Positions 20,839 through 32,072 of a stretch of DNA of 64,000 nt are shown one piece after another; within the stretch, counting starts at the first letter, position 1; each line of letters begins with the position of its first letter. This DNA comes from Cyanodermella asteris (taxonomy: Eukaryota > Ascomycota > Lecanoromycetes > Ostropales > Stictidaceae). Under the pieces are notes generated by a model. It ran no database searches. It was not told the origin of the DNA and saw only the letters and a program-made list of their open reading frames with translations. The stretch spans positions 62,001-126,000 of the forward strand of contig UYJD01000008.1 of NCBI GenBank assembly GCA_900618795.1. Reading direction: 5' to 3'. A program made the translations under genes and the position numbers.

Positions 20839-22490
20839 TCAATCAGGAAGAAGTATGTGTTCAGCCAACAGAAAGCGGCATGGGAACCCTCAGGGAGAGC
20901 TGTACATACACAAATAGATACCGTCTCCTGCAACGATGTCGCGTCAATGGGTCGGAAATTGGAAGTCACAGCCTGGACGGACGATGATAACCTTGCCGCC
21001 TCTCAGCCCTGCTCGTGTTTTTCCAACATGACTATGAAACAATCATGCTAGCAGGCCAAAGTTGCTCAGCATGAGCCGCGCGTTTGCAGGTGGCCACAAA
21101 ACGTGGGCGTACGTGGCAAAGTGTCGACCAGGAAGGAAAAGGTCCAAACACGGCAGAGCAAGAAACATGATTGCTTTGGCGGCTCTTGCATTATCCGAGT
21201 ATGCAACTTCTGACTCGTCAAGGAGCGCAAGTATTAACGGAACGGCTCACGGGCAAAGTCCTCGTAAGGCTCGCAGAGCACGAGGCGAAGCGTCAAGCTT
21301 ACGCCAAGCACGGCAGCATTCCTGTTGATCCGAGTTACCGGAGGGCGGTCGCAAAGCGAGGACGGTAAAGATTGCCAGGCTGCATTGATGTTTGAATAAA
21401 TGATCCAATTCGGGGTCGGCCAGGGTCAGCGCACGCCGCAAAGGGCTGGTTTTGTGTCTGATATGGTGGCAGCGTTGGGGCCACGCATGAACATGGTTGG
21501 AAGCGAGACATGGACAGAATGAGCGAATGAAACATTAAGCTTCGGCACTCGCAGACAGAACATGCTAGCGATAGTAATCCGAAGCTCCAGACTTGTCCGT
21601 GGCAACACACAACTGTCTGACAGAGTGAGATGACCACAGGTACGTAGTTGGCGAAAAGACGCGGACAGAAGTTGGGTATTCGGAAGGAATTGTGACTTTG
21701 GAGCCAGTCAGGTCGAAGATGAGACTCGTTGCGCATGAAGTTCGGCGGCTACATCGGACTGCCGGCGCTTCAAGCATCAACTCGAGCTCCAACTGGCTCC
21801 CCAGCAGCCACCTCGCCAGATCCATGCAGCCTCTCTCATGCAATCGTCTTCGCTCATGCTGCCAGGAACACGCCTCCAGCCATGGCCAACTCTAAAGGAG
21901 ACTCGAATCCCCGTCTGCGGCTTCGCAGCACCGGCACTATCGCGCTATTCTTTCACTTCTCATCTCATCTATTAGCGCCCTGTTCCCGGTGATCCGGCGC
22001 ACATTTCGTCCTCTTTTCCACTTCGCGACGGCCCCTGTTCTCTTGTTCCTACAGTCCCTTTGATTCTCTAGAGTCCTAATTTTTGCGCCTTGACCCGATT
22101 GTCGTTAGCTCGCCGCCGTGGCATTTCTGCAGCACACGAGTCAACCTCTGGTTCGCGGCAACAATCGCCCCACAGTCCCAGGACCAAGACCAAGACCAAG
22201 ACCAAGACCCCACGGTCTCTCCAGCATCCACCCGTCTAGCTCATCTCTCTGGCAGGGATTGCAGCGACTTCATATCGCGACACGCCTGCAGGAGCTCTTA
22301 CTCACCGAATCCGCCGTCGACTGCCTGTGCTGCAATTCACACTACCCAACACCATCGCACAGAACGTCCGTCTTCATCACGGAGCTTGTCACGCTTTGTT
22401 GCGCCTACGGGCCTCTCGGCGCGCACATTGCCGCCATACCGCACTCAACTCTCACTTCAGACGAGCATCGCAGACACATAGCCCGGCGCA
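20839..22490. other. Intergenic region and noxR leader
   Basis: About 1.65 kb with no recognisable gene. The right 400 bases are pyrimidine-rich and probably transcribed as the noxR 5' leader. They include a short hexamer repeat (ACCAAG, four copies at about 22183-22206). Confidence 0.45.
22183..22209. repeat. (ACCAAG)n short tandem repeat in the noxR leader
   Basis: Four perfect copies of ACCAAG and a partial fifth lie about 280 bases before the noxR start. A simple repeat with no evident function. Confidence 0.7.
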
Positions 22491-24571
22491 ATGTCGTTGA
22501 AACAGGTACGATCATTCTCCCGATCCTCGAGTGCAGCAGCTAATTCGAGCAGGAGATCGAGACCTGGGTTGACGCCCTCGAGCACTACGACAAGCAGGAT
22601 TACGAGACATCGCTCAAGAGCTTCGGTGGAATTGCCGACACTTCCAAGATCCTGTTCAACTGCGGAGTCATCCATGCCACGCTCGGCGAACACGATAAGG
22701 CTGTCGAATGCTACCAGAAGGCCGTCAGTCTGGACAAATACCTTGCCGTGGCATACTTCCAGCAAGGCGTTTCAAACTTCTTGGTCGGAGACTTTGAAGA
22801 GGCATTGGCCAATTTCAACGACACACTACTGTACCTTCGTGGACACCGATATATCGATTACGACCAATTGGGCCTCAAGTTCAAGCTTTATTCTTGCGAG
22901 GCACTCTTCAACCGTGGCTTGTGCTACATATACCTGCAAGAGAGGGATGCTGGCATGAACGATCTCATCTTCGCAGCCAAGGAGAAGGAGACGGAAGATC
23001 ATGATGTGATTGACGAAGCAATCAAGGAGCAAGCAGAGGGATATACCGTCTTTTCGATACCAGTCGGCGTGGTATACCGTCCGAACGCTTCCAAGGTCAA
23101 GAATCTCAAAACCAAGGACTATCTAGGAAAGGCACGTCTGATTGCTTCCACCGACAAGACGAATGTGCACACGAACTTCACTGGCATGGAGAGGAAGAAT
23201 GCCGAAATGGCCGCAGCAATGGCGGGGCAGGAGCGCGAGAAAGACAAGCTCTCGTACGCTGCATCGACATTGGTGCGCAACGACCTTCAGAGCAGAGGCC
23301 ACAATCGCCAGCAATCGGAACCACCGCTTAACAGAAACATATATCCACCTACTCCGCCGCCGGAAGACAGCAGCCGCGTCGGGGGTAATCTGAGCTCCGG
23401 CCGCAGCATAGCTCCCTCCGAGTCCATCAGCCTCTCATCTCGTGCCAATTCCATCCGAGCCGGCGCCGCTGCTTATCGAGTCAACAGACAGGCAAGCGAT
23501 GCGAGCAACAACAATTCTTCCATGCCGCCTTTGCCTGCAGCTCCCGAGAACGAGGTTCTACCGTCGCCCCCTCCCAAGCCTTATCACCCTACTCTACCCG
23601 CTGCAGCTTTCGACCCTGGTGAAGCCGCCGACATCCCTCCACTTGCGTCCCCTCCAAACAGCATGCGATCCCAGCAGTCTCAACGCCCCCGTCTAGGCGC
23701 TATTCGCACCGGATCGGAACCTCCGAAACGTGCGAACACATTCGACGACGGAGTGTACGGACCTGGCCGCGGCCGACGAGACGATGGTGTTGTATCGCCA
23801 AAGTCAGCCGGCGGGCCACCTCGACAGCGTCTATACGGAGAGCTTGTCGAAGAAGCCGAAGATGCAGACAGCGAAGAGTTCAACGACGAGCTCTACGACC
23901 TGTACAGCAAGACAGCCCGCCAGAACCCCTTTACCAGAGAGCAAGCACGGTCCCAGCAATCAGCACCGCGACGAGAAAAGAGTCGAACACGCGCCCACAG
24001 CCGTGCACGAAGCACGAGTCGTCGCCCGAGTGCGCGACAGCAGGTCACGAGTCACTACCCAAGCGAAAGCGACGAAGCGCCGCGAAGTGGCCACTCAAGT
24101 CTCGAGGATTTTGAAATGCTCAACAATGCCTCCGGCGGTCCCATACCACCTGTGCCCGCCCTGCAGCACCGCCGCGGCCAGTCTGCAGCAGCTCCCGGCA
24201 TCCAGCGGACGCAAACGATGCCGATCCACTCGCGCGTCAACTCATTTGCAGGTGGTGCCAGCAATTTTAGTGGTGCAGGCGACGTCAAGACGGTCCGAGT
24301 CAAGCTGCACTACGCCGACGAGACACGATATCTGATGGTGGCCGCAGCGACGACGTTCGAGGCATTTGAGGAGAAGGCAAAAGAGAAATTAAAGCTGACG
24401 CAAGCGAGGGGCTTGAAGATCAAGATGCGCGATGAAGAGGACCAAAGTGGAGACTTGATAACCGTCGGTGATGCCGATGACTGGGAGATGGCCATGGACT
24501 CGAGTAGGAGAGATGCGCGGAAGACGGGAGATGAGATGGGAAGACTCGAGGTATGGGTGACGGAGACATAG
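22491..24571 (+). CDS. noxR: NADPH oxidase regulator NoxR (p67phox homologue)
   Basis: NoxR is the cytosolic activator of fungal NADPH oxidases NoxA/NoxB. It works with the GTPase RacA and is needed for sexual development, hyphal growth and, in pathogens, host entry. A five-codon first exon (22491-22505, MSLKQ) is joined by a 47-nt intron (GTACGA...GAGCAG) to exon 2 (22553-24571), giving 677 residues. The TPR region covers about residues 35-125 (ILFNCGVIHATLGEHDKA, FQQGVSNFLVGDFEEAL). The activation-domain-like GYTVFSIPVGVVYRP follows at about 166-182. A long Pro/Ser-rich disordered stretch includes PPTPPP and PSPPPKPYHP pieces. The C-terminal PB1 domain lies at about 580-675 (VRVKLHYADETRYLM, DEEDQSGDLITVGDADDWEMA). 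The tiny first exon is typical of this gene. Confidence 0.95.
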
Positions 24572-25225
24572 ACGGCTCCCGTTGAGCTCGGTAGTGACGA
24601 CGATTTTGCATTCTTGCGGAGCACGTCTGGCTGCTGGATAGCGGCGCGCTCCGTGTCAGGAGCTCTGGTCAGCGATTGCTGGGGTCTTCTTTGTCATATG
24701 AACTGTTTCTCAGCGCGGCTTTGGACATGGCGCGAGAATTGAACAGCTTGGGCTTGCATATCTACATGATAGAGGCAAAGCGATGCAGGATGACAAAAGC
24801 CCGCATCTTAATGATATACACCATAACGACGTCAAATCACATTTCCTTGCTGATATCAAAACCCCACCGTGAGCGATGAAGCTGCACGTGATCTGGTTTC
24901 CACAGCATCAACCTGGGAAGCTGTGCTTCGAAAAAGCGATGACCCGCCCGTGTCAGTGATAAGGAAAACGGATCGGTGAGGTCGGTACGAAAATTATTCG
25001 TGTTCCTTGCGTGTTAGCTTCTAGACAACGAATCATTCTAACAAAGCTGGCCAGAACAAATTGCCATCAATCTATCTGAACGCCAAAGCAAGATTTCAAC
25101 GCTTCAAGGCCGCCAAACAAGATCAAAGCCCCTGCATCACCACCGCACGCCAACACAGAATCTTCCCCCCGGCACCACGGCACCATCGTGCATCTCACTT
25201 CCAGGGGGCAGGGCGAACCTCCGAT
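24572..25225. other. Convergent intergenic region between noxR and the lipase
   Basis: About 650 bases between two 3' ends. No gene or RNA is evident. Confidence 0.5.
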
Positions 25226-26656
25226 CTAAAGCTCAAACTTCTCATCAATCCAGTGATTGATGACCGTGAACCCTTCCCTGAACGCATCCTTCTTCCACCG
25301 CACCACGATGGCAGCGTGCGAGTGCCTGGCCAGCGTGATGTGCACCGGATACTTGTCGATGCCCAGACCGTTCAGGTTCCCGATCATCTCGAACTGTTCG
25401 GGCGAGAGCGCGAGCGTCGGCGCGTCCGTCTCGATGCCGTATCGTTTTCTGGCCACGACAGCGTTTCCGGCACGGGGAGACGCAGTCCGGTGGGTCGCTT
25501 GCTTGGGATCCGGGGAGCCGTCTTGGTCGTCGATTGCGGATTCCGCTTCCGCGGGGTCGAGGTATTGCGGTGCGGCGCGGCCGTCGGCGGATTCGAGGGC
25601 TTGTTCGAGGAGGAGGAGGGGCACGCGGTAGCTGCTGAAGCTCCCGGCGCGTCCGCTCTCGTGGGCTTTCCGCCGTCCCGTGCTCCGGAAGGTCTGGAAG
25701 CCGGCGTTGCAAAAGTACACCGTCGCCGTCAGCGGGAGCATCGCGATCAGGAGCGTCACGAGCGGCAACCTGGTCAGCCAGCGATACCCCGTCTCCACGA
25801 CCCGCGCATACACGCTCGGCTTCTCGAGAACCTCCTTCATCAAAATCGGCTTGCCCACATCCAGGATCGTGGGCGCATATCCCTCGACGAACCCGAACTC
25901 GACCTTCTCCGGGTCCCGGAAGGGGTCCACGGCGGAAATGCTGGTGGTCCAGAAGGGCGTGCTCCGGTCGTTGACGATGTTGCTGTAAATGACCTTGTTC
26001 TTGAACCCGGCCAGCGCGCGGAAGAAGATGCTCGACGGGTCCGCCATGATGCTCAGCAACGGCCGGCCGGTACCTCTGAAGTTGTCCGTCGTGAACATCT
26101 GTTGGCCGGACGTGCTCAGCGTGCGGGCGCCGAGGAAGTTCCATGCATGAGTTCCGAACCACTTCAGCGGGGCGCGCACGCCGAGCCAGGGAGATGCAAA
26201 CGTCGTGAACGTCACCGGCTCGATACTATCCGGCCTGCCCTGTTCGAACAAGCCTCTCGCATACAGCAATCCGATACAGTACCGCGAGATCAGGCCGCCC
26301 AGCGAGTAGCCCAGGATGCTGAACCGCTTGATCTTCCCGCCCGCGGCCGCGACATTGGCGATTTCCTTCTCAATCTCGAGCGCCACACGCTCGCCGCCGA
26401 CTTCGATGCCATCGTACGTGGTGTAGCCCGTGTTGGTGGCGGCGATCAGGATGCGCAGGGAATCCGGGGGGTGTTTTGCGCGCAGCTGCTCGGCGATGGT
26501 GTGCATGTGCGACGGGTTGCCCCAGAGGCCGTGGACGAGGACGACGAGATGGGGCGCGTGGATGCTGCCTCGGACGTCTATATCGGCCATGGTGGGGGGT
26601 CGGTAGGATGCATAGATGCGAGGGAGGTAGGCCACCTCAAAGGGAGAGCTCGACAT
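25226..26656 (-). CDS. DUF676-type lipase, Lpl1-like phospholipase
   Basis: A serine hydrolase of the DUF676/ROG1 family, 476 residues and intronless. The oxyanion-loop motif VHGLWGNPSHM lies near residue 41. The nucleophile elbow GYSLGG has its Ser at about residue 118. IVNDRSTPFWTT near 240 is the usual region of the catalytic Asp. A hydrophobic segment (LPLVTLLIAMLPLTATVYF) about two-thirds along is consistent with lipid-droplet or membrane attachment. The C-terminal part contains HSHAAIVVRW, which may supply the catalytic His. Yeast Lpl1 is a lipid-droplet phospholipase; that role is inferred here. ATG 26590 (MADIDVR) is a plausible alternative start, 22 codons in. Its third-position G/C bias leaves a 534-codon antisense frame, which I reject as a gene. 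Confidence 0.85.
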   Translation of the reverse strand: MSSSPFEVAYLPRIYASYRPPTMADIDVRGSIHAPHLVVLVHGLWGNPSHMHTIAEQLRAKHPPDSLRILIAATNTGYTTYDGIEVGGERVALEIEKEIANVAAAGGKIKRFSILGYSLGGLISRYCIGLLYARGLFEQGRPDSIEPVTFTTFASPWLGVRAPLKWFGTHAWNFLGARTLSTSGQQMFTTDNFRGTGRPLLSIMADPSSIFFRALAGFKNKVIYSNIVNDRSTPFWTTSISAVDPFRDPEKVEFGFVEGYAPTILDVGKPILMKEVLEKPSVYARVVETGYRWLTRLPLVTLLIAMLPLTATVYFCNAGFQTFRSTGRRKAHESGRAGSFSSYRVPLLLLEQALESADGRAAPQYLDPAEAESAIDDQDGSPDPKQATHRTASPRAGNAVVARKRYGIETDAPTLALSPEQFEMIGNLNGLGIDKYPVHITLARHSHAAIVVRWKKDAFREGFTVINHWIDEKFEL

Positions 26657-27714
26657 GAAGGATAAATAATCAAAGATCTTTCCTGTGGAGATTCCAGGTG
26701 CCTGCCGGACGATGACGATGCGGCGCTAGCGAGAATCGAGCCCGATGCAAGGGTATCAGTCTGTCGGTCGCTTTTTTCGAGACGCTGATAAGACCGAGAC
26801 ACCGATTTTAACTTGGGAGCCTGGAACGACGATTATGCCAAATCAGAATGAGTGAGAAAATGCGAAAAAACGATGATTTGAAGTTCAGAAACGCAATCTG
26901 GCAGCAGGTAAGTGTGAAATAAGCTCGATAAAGGAGACAAGTCGGTCTAGGCGGAGAGTAAAAAAAATGAGCCGCGGCTGTACAGCACAGTATTTCTGTA
27001 CACATGTCGAAGTCGCTTGAACGACCCACACGGTACCTGGATCCCTTAAGTCATCCAGCCGGGCATTTCATACAGATAGCTTATCAGCTGGTTTTGGACT
27101 CTGCTAACTTCTGAACCCGACAGCACGCGCCGGCTGCGGCTGACACACGCCCTTCAAGTGGAAATAGTGGAACACGCGCATCCACCACCAACGCCTGCCG
27201 CGACAGCGGGACCCATTCTACATACCTCCCATGAGTACTCACGACCATCTTTCGTCCCTACCTTGGTAAAAAGCTGTATCCGGTTCTTATTGGCTTGTTT
27301 CTTCACAACCTGCATTCGCTTGATCAGCAGATCCCCCGTTGCTCTTTTTCTTTTTTTGCCTGGTTGCAGCAGTACTTGCTTGGGTGTTGATGGGTGGACG
27401 AACCCTTGGTTCACGAGGTCAAATTCACACGCTCTTTCAACCTGATGTGTCGCTGACTTGCATACGTCGCTGACCCTGGTACCGTTTGACTGAAGTTGGA
27501 GTGAGGTGTGAAGTCTGAGCCTACTGATCATTCCTCACGCGCTTTGAAGACAATGTTCGAGGTGCGGAAGGCTGATTGATTGTTCGGCACACTTGCTTGG
27601 CAGCATTTTGGTCTTGGTTAGGTAGCTAGCGCGTTGCTCACCTCGGCCCTGTCAGCTATCAGCAAAGACTTTTGCTCTCAAGATCCGGTATCTGGACCCA
27701 CGGTCGTCGTCGGA
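26657..27714. other. Divergent intergenic region between lipase and REX3
   Basis: About 1.06 kb between two start codons, presumably two promoters. No gene is supported. The frame that runs upstream of the REX3 ATG has only a non-ATG start. Confidence 0.5.
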
Positions 27715-29646
27715 ATGTTCACGACTACGGGCCTGTTCGACGATGTGTCTTGTCCCGAAGGAGATCGCTGTGTGCTGCCATTCTGCATCTTCAAACATGC
27801 ATCGAAAGCTACATCGACAAGTGTCAGTTCGGCTCAGGACGCTGTAACTACGAAGCGAGAAGATGGAGACATCGACGGTGACCGCGCGCTCAAGAGGCGT
27901 CGTCTTGAGGATGCCAAACCGACGCCTGTCTCGCGGTCGCCATCTACGACGAGTCTAGCTTCCAGTCCGGCGACAAAGACCGTCAAAGTGAACGTCCCTA
28001 AGACTTCCACACCTAGCTCAGCTACCCGCATTGTAAGTCCGCCAGCCAGGAAAGCATCGCTAGTAAATCGTGGAGCGCCGACTCCGACAAAACCAGACCT
28101 TGCTCTACCCCGAAAGCCATCGATTGCGCTCACTCCGACTGTCTCGAAGCCTACGCCCAAGACGCCTGTGATTGAGCAGCTTGTGCCTAGAAAATTGGGA
28201 AGCCCCCCGGTACCGTTTCCGATGAGAGTACAGCTTGTCAAGTTGATGTACACAGAATACATACGGCTCAACAAACTGGTCGCGGAATCGAACGATCCCG
28301 CCAAGGAAACTCTCAGTCTGTCGAAGCAGGAGATGATAAGTATGGTCCTGGATGAAGAAGAGACCATAGCGAAAGAGAACCAATCCGTCTATTCCAACGT
28401 GATTAAGCACCGGATCAAACGGCTACGAGATACGAAGACACTCGAAGCCTGGAAAGAAGAGCGATTAAAGCAGATTGCAAAGCATACTCCGCAGGAAGTT
28501 GAACAGGCACCGAAGACGATTAACGATACACGAGTCCGCACAGGCTTGACGCCGAAACAGGAAATCGCCATGCTTCCCAGTCTCCTTACCCCGATCCACG
28601 ATTTAGCAGCCTTCGGCTACGTCCCGACTCCACCGACCGAAGCAGAAATCGAAGAAGCCCGTCGCGGCGTGGAGACGGCGAAGAACTGGGAACAATGCGA
28701 TCGCTGCTCATCGCGCTTCCAAGTCTTTCCCGGCCGCAGGGAGTTTGACGGCGCCCTTGCCACGGGAGGCGAATGCACGTATCACTGGGGCCGCCAACGC
28801 AGGCCGCCAAAGACCGCTACGACGATGGGTTTGCGGACGGAGGACAAGTGGACGTGTTGTGGTGGGGAAATGGGTTCGGATGGGTGCACGACGGCGGCGA
28901 GCCATGTTTTCAAGATTTCGGACCCGAAGAGGCTGGCGATGATCATGCAGTTTGAGCAGACTTTCACGATCGGGCCCGAGATGCCGGAAAGTGCGGTGGC
29001 GTTTGATTGCGAGATGGGCTACACGAGTTATGGGTTCGAGATGATTCGGTTGACCGCGACAAGCTGGCCGATTGGCGACGAGTTGATTGATGTCCTGGTG
29101 CGGCCACTGGGCGAGATCATCGATTTCAATACTCGTTTCAGTGGAATCACGCAGGAAGCCTGGCTCGGAGCAGTCCCATACGACGACAACACACCTGAAC
29201 AGAAGGCCGATTCCACTTCGCCACCGGCGAAAAAACGCAAAACATCCGACGGCCCCTCAATCGCAAACGAAGACTCCGAATCGCCCTCACCCCGATCCCT
29301 GAAAATAGTCTCCTCACCACAACAGGCCCGCGAGCTCCTCTTCAAACACCTCACCACCACGACGCCCCTGATCGGACACGCAATCGACAACGACCTCAAC
29401 GTCGTGCGTGTCTGCCATCCCGCCATCATCGACACCGTGCTGTTGTTCCCTGCATCCAGGCCGCTGCCGATGCGGATGGGCCTCAAGGTCCTGACGAAGA
29501 AGCACCTGGGGATCGATATTCAGACGGGGGGCGACAAGGGGCATGATTCGAAGGAAGATGCCAGGGCTACGGGGGAGTTGGTCAGGTTCAAGATTGCGCA
29601 GATGTATAAGGAGGGAGGGAGAGGGGCGGGGCCGTCGGTGAAGTAG
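27715..29646 (+). CDS. rex3: RNA exonuclease 3 (Rex3), DEDDh family
   Basis: A 643-residue 3'-5' exoribonuclease. Yeast Rex3 trims RNase MRP RNA and acts redundantly on other small RNAs. The N-terminus FTTTGLFDDVSCPEGDRC with CVLPFCIFKH is a CCCH-like metal-binding start typical of Rex3. A disordered middle and a helical region follow, plus a second Cys-rich patch (CDRCSSRFQVF, CTYHWGR, WTCCGG). The exonuclease domain carries the DEDDh residues in FDCEMGYTSYG, IGHAIDNDLN, IDTVLLF and GHDSKEDARAT. ATG 27715 is chosen because it begins the conserved N-terminal motif; the frame upstream has only a TTG. It converges on the heme lyase gene. Confidence 0.92.
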   Translation: MFTTTGLFDDVSCPEGDRCVLPFCIFKHASKATSTSVSSAQDAVTTKREDGDIDGDRALKRRRLEDAKPTPVSRSPSTTSLASSPATKTVKVNVPKTSTPSSATRIVSPPARKASLVNRGAPTPTKPDLALPRKPSIALTPTVSKPTPKTPVIEQLVPRKLGSPPVPFPMRVQLVKLMYTEYIRLNKLVAESNDPAKETLSLSKQEMISMVLDEEETIAKENQSVYSNVIKHRIKRLRDTKTLEAWKEERLKQIAKHTPQEVEQAPKTINDTRVRTGLTPKQEIAMLPSLLTPIHDLAAFGYVPTPPTEAEIEEARRGVETAKNWEQCDRCSSRFQVFPGRREFDGALATGGECTYHWGRQRRPPKTATTMGLRTEDKWTCCGGEMGSDGCTTAASHVFKISDPKRLAMIMQFEQTFTIGPEMPESAVAFDCEMGYTSYGFEMIRLTATSWPIGDELIDVLVRPLGEIIDFNTRFSGITQEAWLGAVPYDDNTPEQKADSTSPPAKKRKTSDGPSIANEDSESPSPRSLKIVSSPQQARELLFKHLTTTTPLIGHAIDNDLNVVRVCHPAIIDTVLLFPASRPLPMRMGLKVLTKKHLGIDIQTGGDKGHDSKEDARATGELVRFKIAQMYKEGGRGAGPSVK

Positions 29647-30009
29647 GTCTCGTGTCCTGCGGCTTCGTGTCCTGCTGTGCGCAAGAACAAGGTAGTGTTC
29701 TACCGATCATGACTTTGCTGACAGCATGACACGCAGTGCAGCGTTTCTCAGGTTTGGGTATATTGGTGGACTGAAGTGAATTGAGAAAAAGCATTCCGAT
29801 TCTGCATCCCTTTTGCATTATGTGGTGTATCATATCCTTCGTCAATCCCTATTCCAAACAGTTCCTCTCCTCTGTCGCTTCTTCAACGTCGCTTTGCGAA
29901 ATTCGAGTAAATGTACAGGTGCAATACAACAGTAGAGAAGAGAAATACCCAAGCTCGCCTTCATAACGAGAAACCCCATCTCGGTATATACCACGGCTAA
30001 TGCCCCCTT
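29647..30009. other. Convergent 3' region between REX3 and heme lyase
   Basis: About 360 bases between two stop codons. Nothing beyond presumed 3' UTRs is visible. Confidence 0.5.
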
Positions 30010-31124
30010 TTACTGGTTTGCAGCAGCTTTTGCTTCCCTCACAGTCGCCCCACTGGCACGATACCAGACATCGCCGCCCCAGCGCATCATCCTCTGCACA
30101 GCTTGAGTCGGGGTGTCGATAGCGGGTCGAACATCAAGGAAGAAAACCGGCTCTCCCGTCGGCTCCGGCTCGCCAGAATAGTAGTCAATGACATATCTGA
30201 CCTCCCGGCTACTTCCGTCGGGAAATCGTCGCTGCACGTACCAGTCGTGTCGATCGAAAGGCGGTTCTCCCCTGTATATAACATCAGCACACAGTCCCCA
30301 AAATCGTGTCTCTCAGTTATGGGCTCACCTCATACTCGGCACAACACTCCCCAAAGTCTGCACCATCCTCGCCTTGGGCGTCATCTCACCCGGCCGACCC
30401 ATAAAGCGACTCAACCTCGGGGCCGGCAAATCACTCCACCCGCTCTCGCGCTTCGCCGCCATGTACTCTTCTGCGAAATTCTCCTCTCCGCGCCGACACG
30501 TCCGCCACCCGAACCCTAATCCGCGCGCGAACCTCGCTTCCCAGCCCTCGATCTCGGCCCAGGCGCCTTCGTTCAGGAAATTGTGGACGGCGACCATGCT
30601 CTCGACGGCGTCGATGGGCGTGTCGGATTCGGTTCCGCCCTTGCGCAGCATGGCGTTGTACATTTGTTGGGGCGAAGGGTATTCCCAGTTGCTTTCGGCG
30701 TCGGAGCGCGGGATGGAGGAGGAGGTGCGGTTGGTGGGGAGGGGGGTTGATTGGTTTGGCGAGGCGGTTTGAGGAATCGAGGTGGGCATGTAATTTAGGG
30801 GGTTGAGTTTCCCGAATATGGAGGTCGAGGTCGAGGTCGAGGACGAGGAGGATGGCGAGGGCGTGCCGTGGTTGACGGGACATGCTGAGAGACCTTCGGG
30901 AGATTTGGCGGTCGATAGGAGGGCGGATGGAGGAGTGGAGGAGGAGTTTCCTGGTTTGTGCATTGGGCATCCTGCCTGCTTTCGAGTCAGTATGGCGTCT
31001 TGAAATGGAGAAAGAGATGAGCGAGCAAATGTACCGGGGGCGTTGCGGAGGGATCGCGTGGAATGGGATGCGGTGCGAGCGGCGCCGCTGATGGCGCCGA
31101 CTTATCTGACCAGAACCAACCCAT
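30010..31124 (-). CDS. cyc3: Cytochrome c heme lyase (holocytochrome c synthase)
   Basis: Attaches heme to apocytochrome c in the mitochondrial intermembrane space. Three exons, 31124-31035, 30975-30329 and 30271-30010, give 332 residues. The introns are 59 nt (GTACAT...AAGCAG, CTGAC branch) and 57 nt (GTGAGC...ATACAG). The first exon supplies [12 protein letters not shown]. The exon junction creates the first heme-regulatory motif, AGCPMHKP, at about residue 33. A second, SACPVNHG, lies near 62. The body has [17 protein letters not shown], the central [10 protein letters not shown] with its conserved His, and [18 protein letters not shown]. Exon 3 starts [14 protein letters not shown] with a further conserved His, then [10 protein letters not shown]. 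The unspliced frame starting at 30963 lacks the true N-terminus. Confidence 0.95.
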
Positions 31125-32072
31125 GGCAACGAAGTCTGAGGAAGTAGAAGGGCAAAAGGGCAAAGCGGAGGTGTTGGAACGGTGGCGTGGTGCAAGAGTG
31201 CAGAAAGTGATGATGGCGAGAATTCACCGGACGCACTGCGGCTTAGAGAAGAAATTGGAGACATGTCGAGCCGGGGTCGCGTCCGATTGCCGAGCCCGAA
31301 AAGTGCCGCTCCGAGTTTGAGCCTCATGCGATGAAGACCTCCAGTACCTACCTGTGGTCCTGATGTTCATGTCCCGAGTCTATGCTCCCAGTCATGTATA
31401 CTTACTCAACATGGCCGGTTCAAACTGGTTCCTGGGGATGCGGACGAGGTTGTACTGATGCCCTTTGCTACCCGTGGCACACGATCCACGTACCATCGGC
31501 TTCGAGTGCCGGATTATATTCGAAGCCATCTTGCCACACCTTGGTCTGCCTCTGTGAGGTAGTTGCTTGTGTTCATTTGTGTGGGACTTTCAGACCAAGA
31601 CCAACCGCCACTGGCACCATTTGGACATACTACCGGCTGTGAGCGCCGAAACATCCCCAAAGCATGTGCCGCCTGCACCACTTCTACATATCGTTGATGG
31701 TAACTGCTGAGAAATATTCAAAGTCATTCTGCCTTACCACAGATCTGCCCCCCTTGATTTTGTTACCAAAGGTCATGTCTGCAAGATGCTCAACGAACCA
31801 TGTCGCTACCTGAACTACTTTCCCATCCATCGGTTAGGAAAGTCTGAACATCACAAGACTCGTTTTGCGCCCATCATTCTATGGTATCTTGATCTTTCAA
31901 ACACAACGATTAGGGCTCAAGACCCTCCCCTGCAACTATAAAGCCATTTTCTGTCTTCTGCCACCTCCGATCCTGCACACAAAGAGCTCGACCAAGTTGC
32001 CCCAAGTTTTCTGCAGTCTTCCTTCCAACTTCACCTTACCAAATTTGAGAGCTCGAGCAATCGACTACCGCC
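31125..32072. other. Divergent intergenic region
   Basis: About 950 bases between the heme lyase start and the unknown membrane protein start. No gene is supported. Both promoters are presumably here. Confidence 0.5.

Noticed and set aside
25061-26665. A 534-codon open frame antisense to the Lpl1-like lipase
   Set aside because: It mirrors the lipase reading frame and arises from G/C-rich third positions; it has an Arg/Gly/Pro/His-rich composition and no domain.
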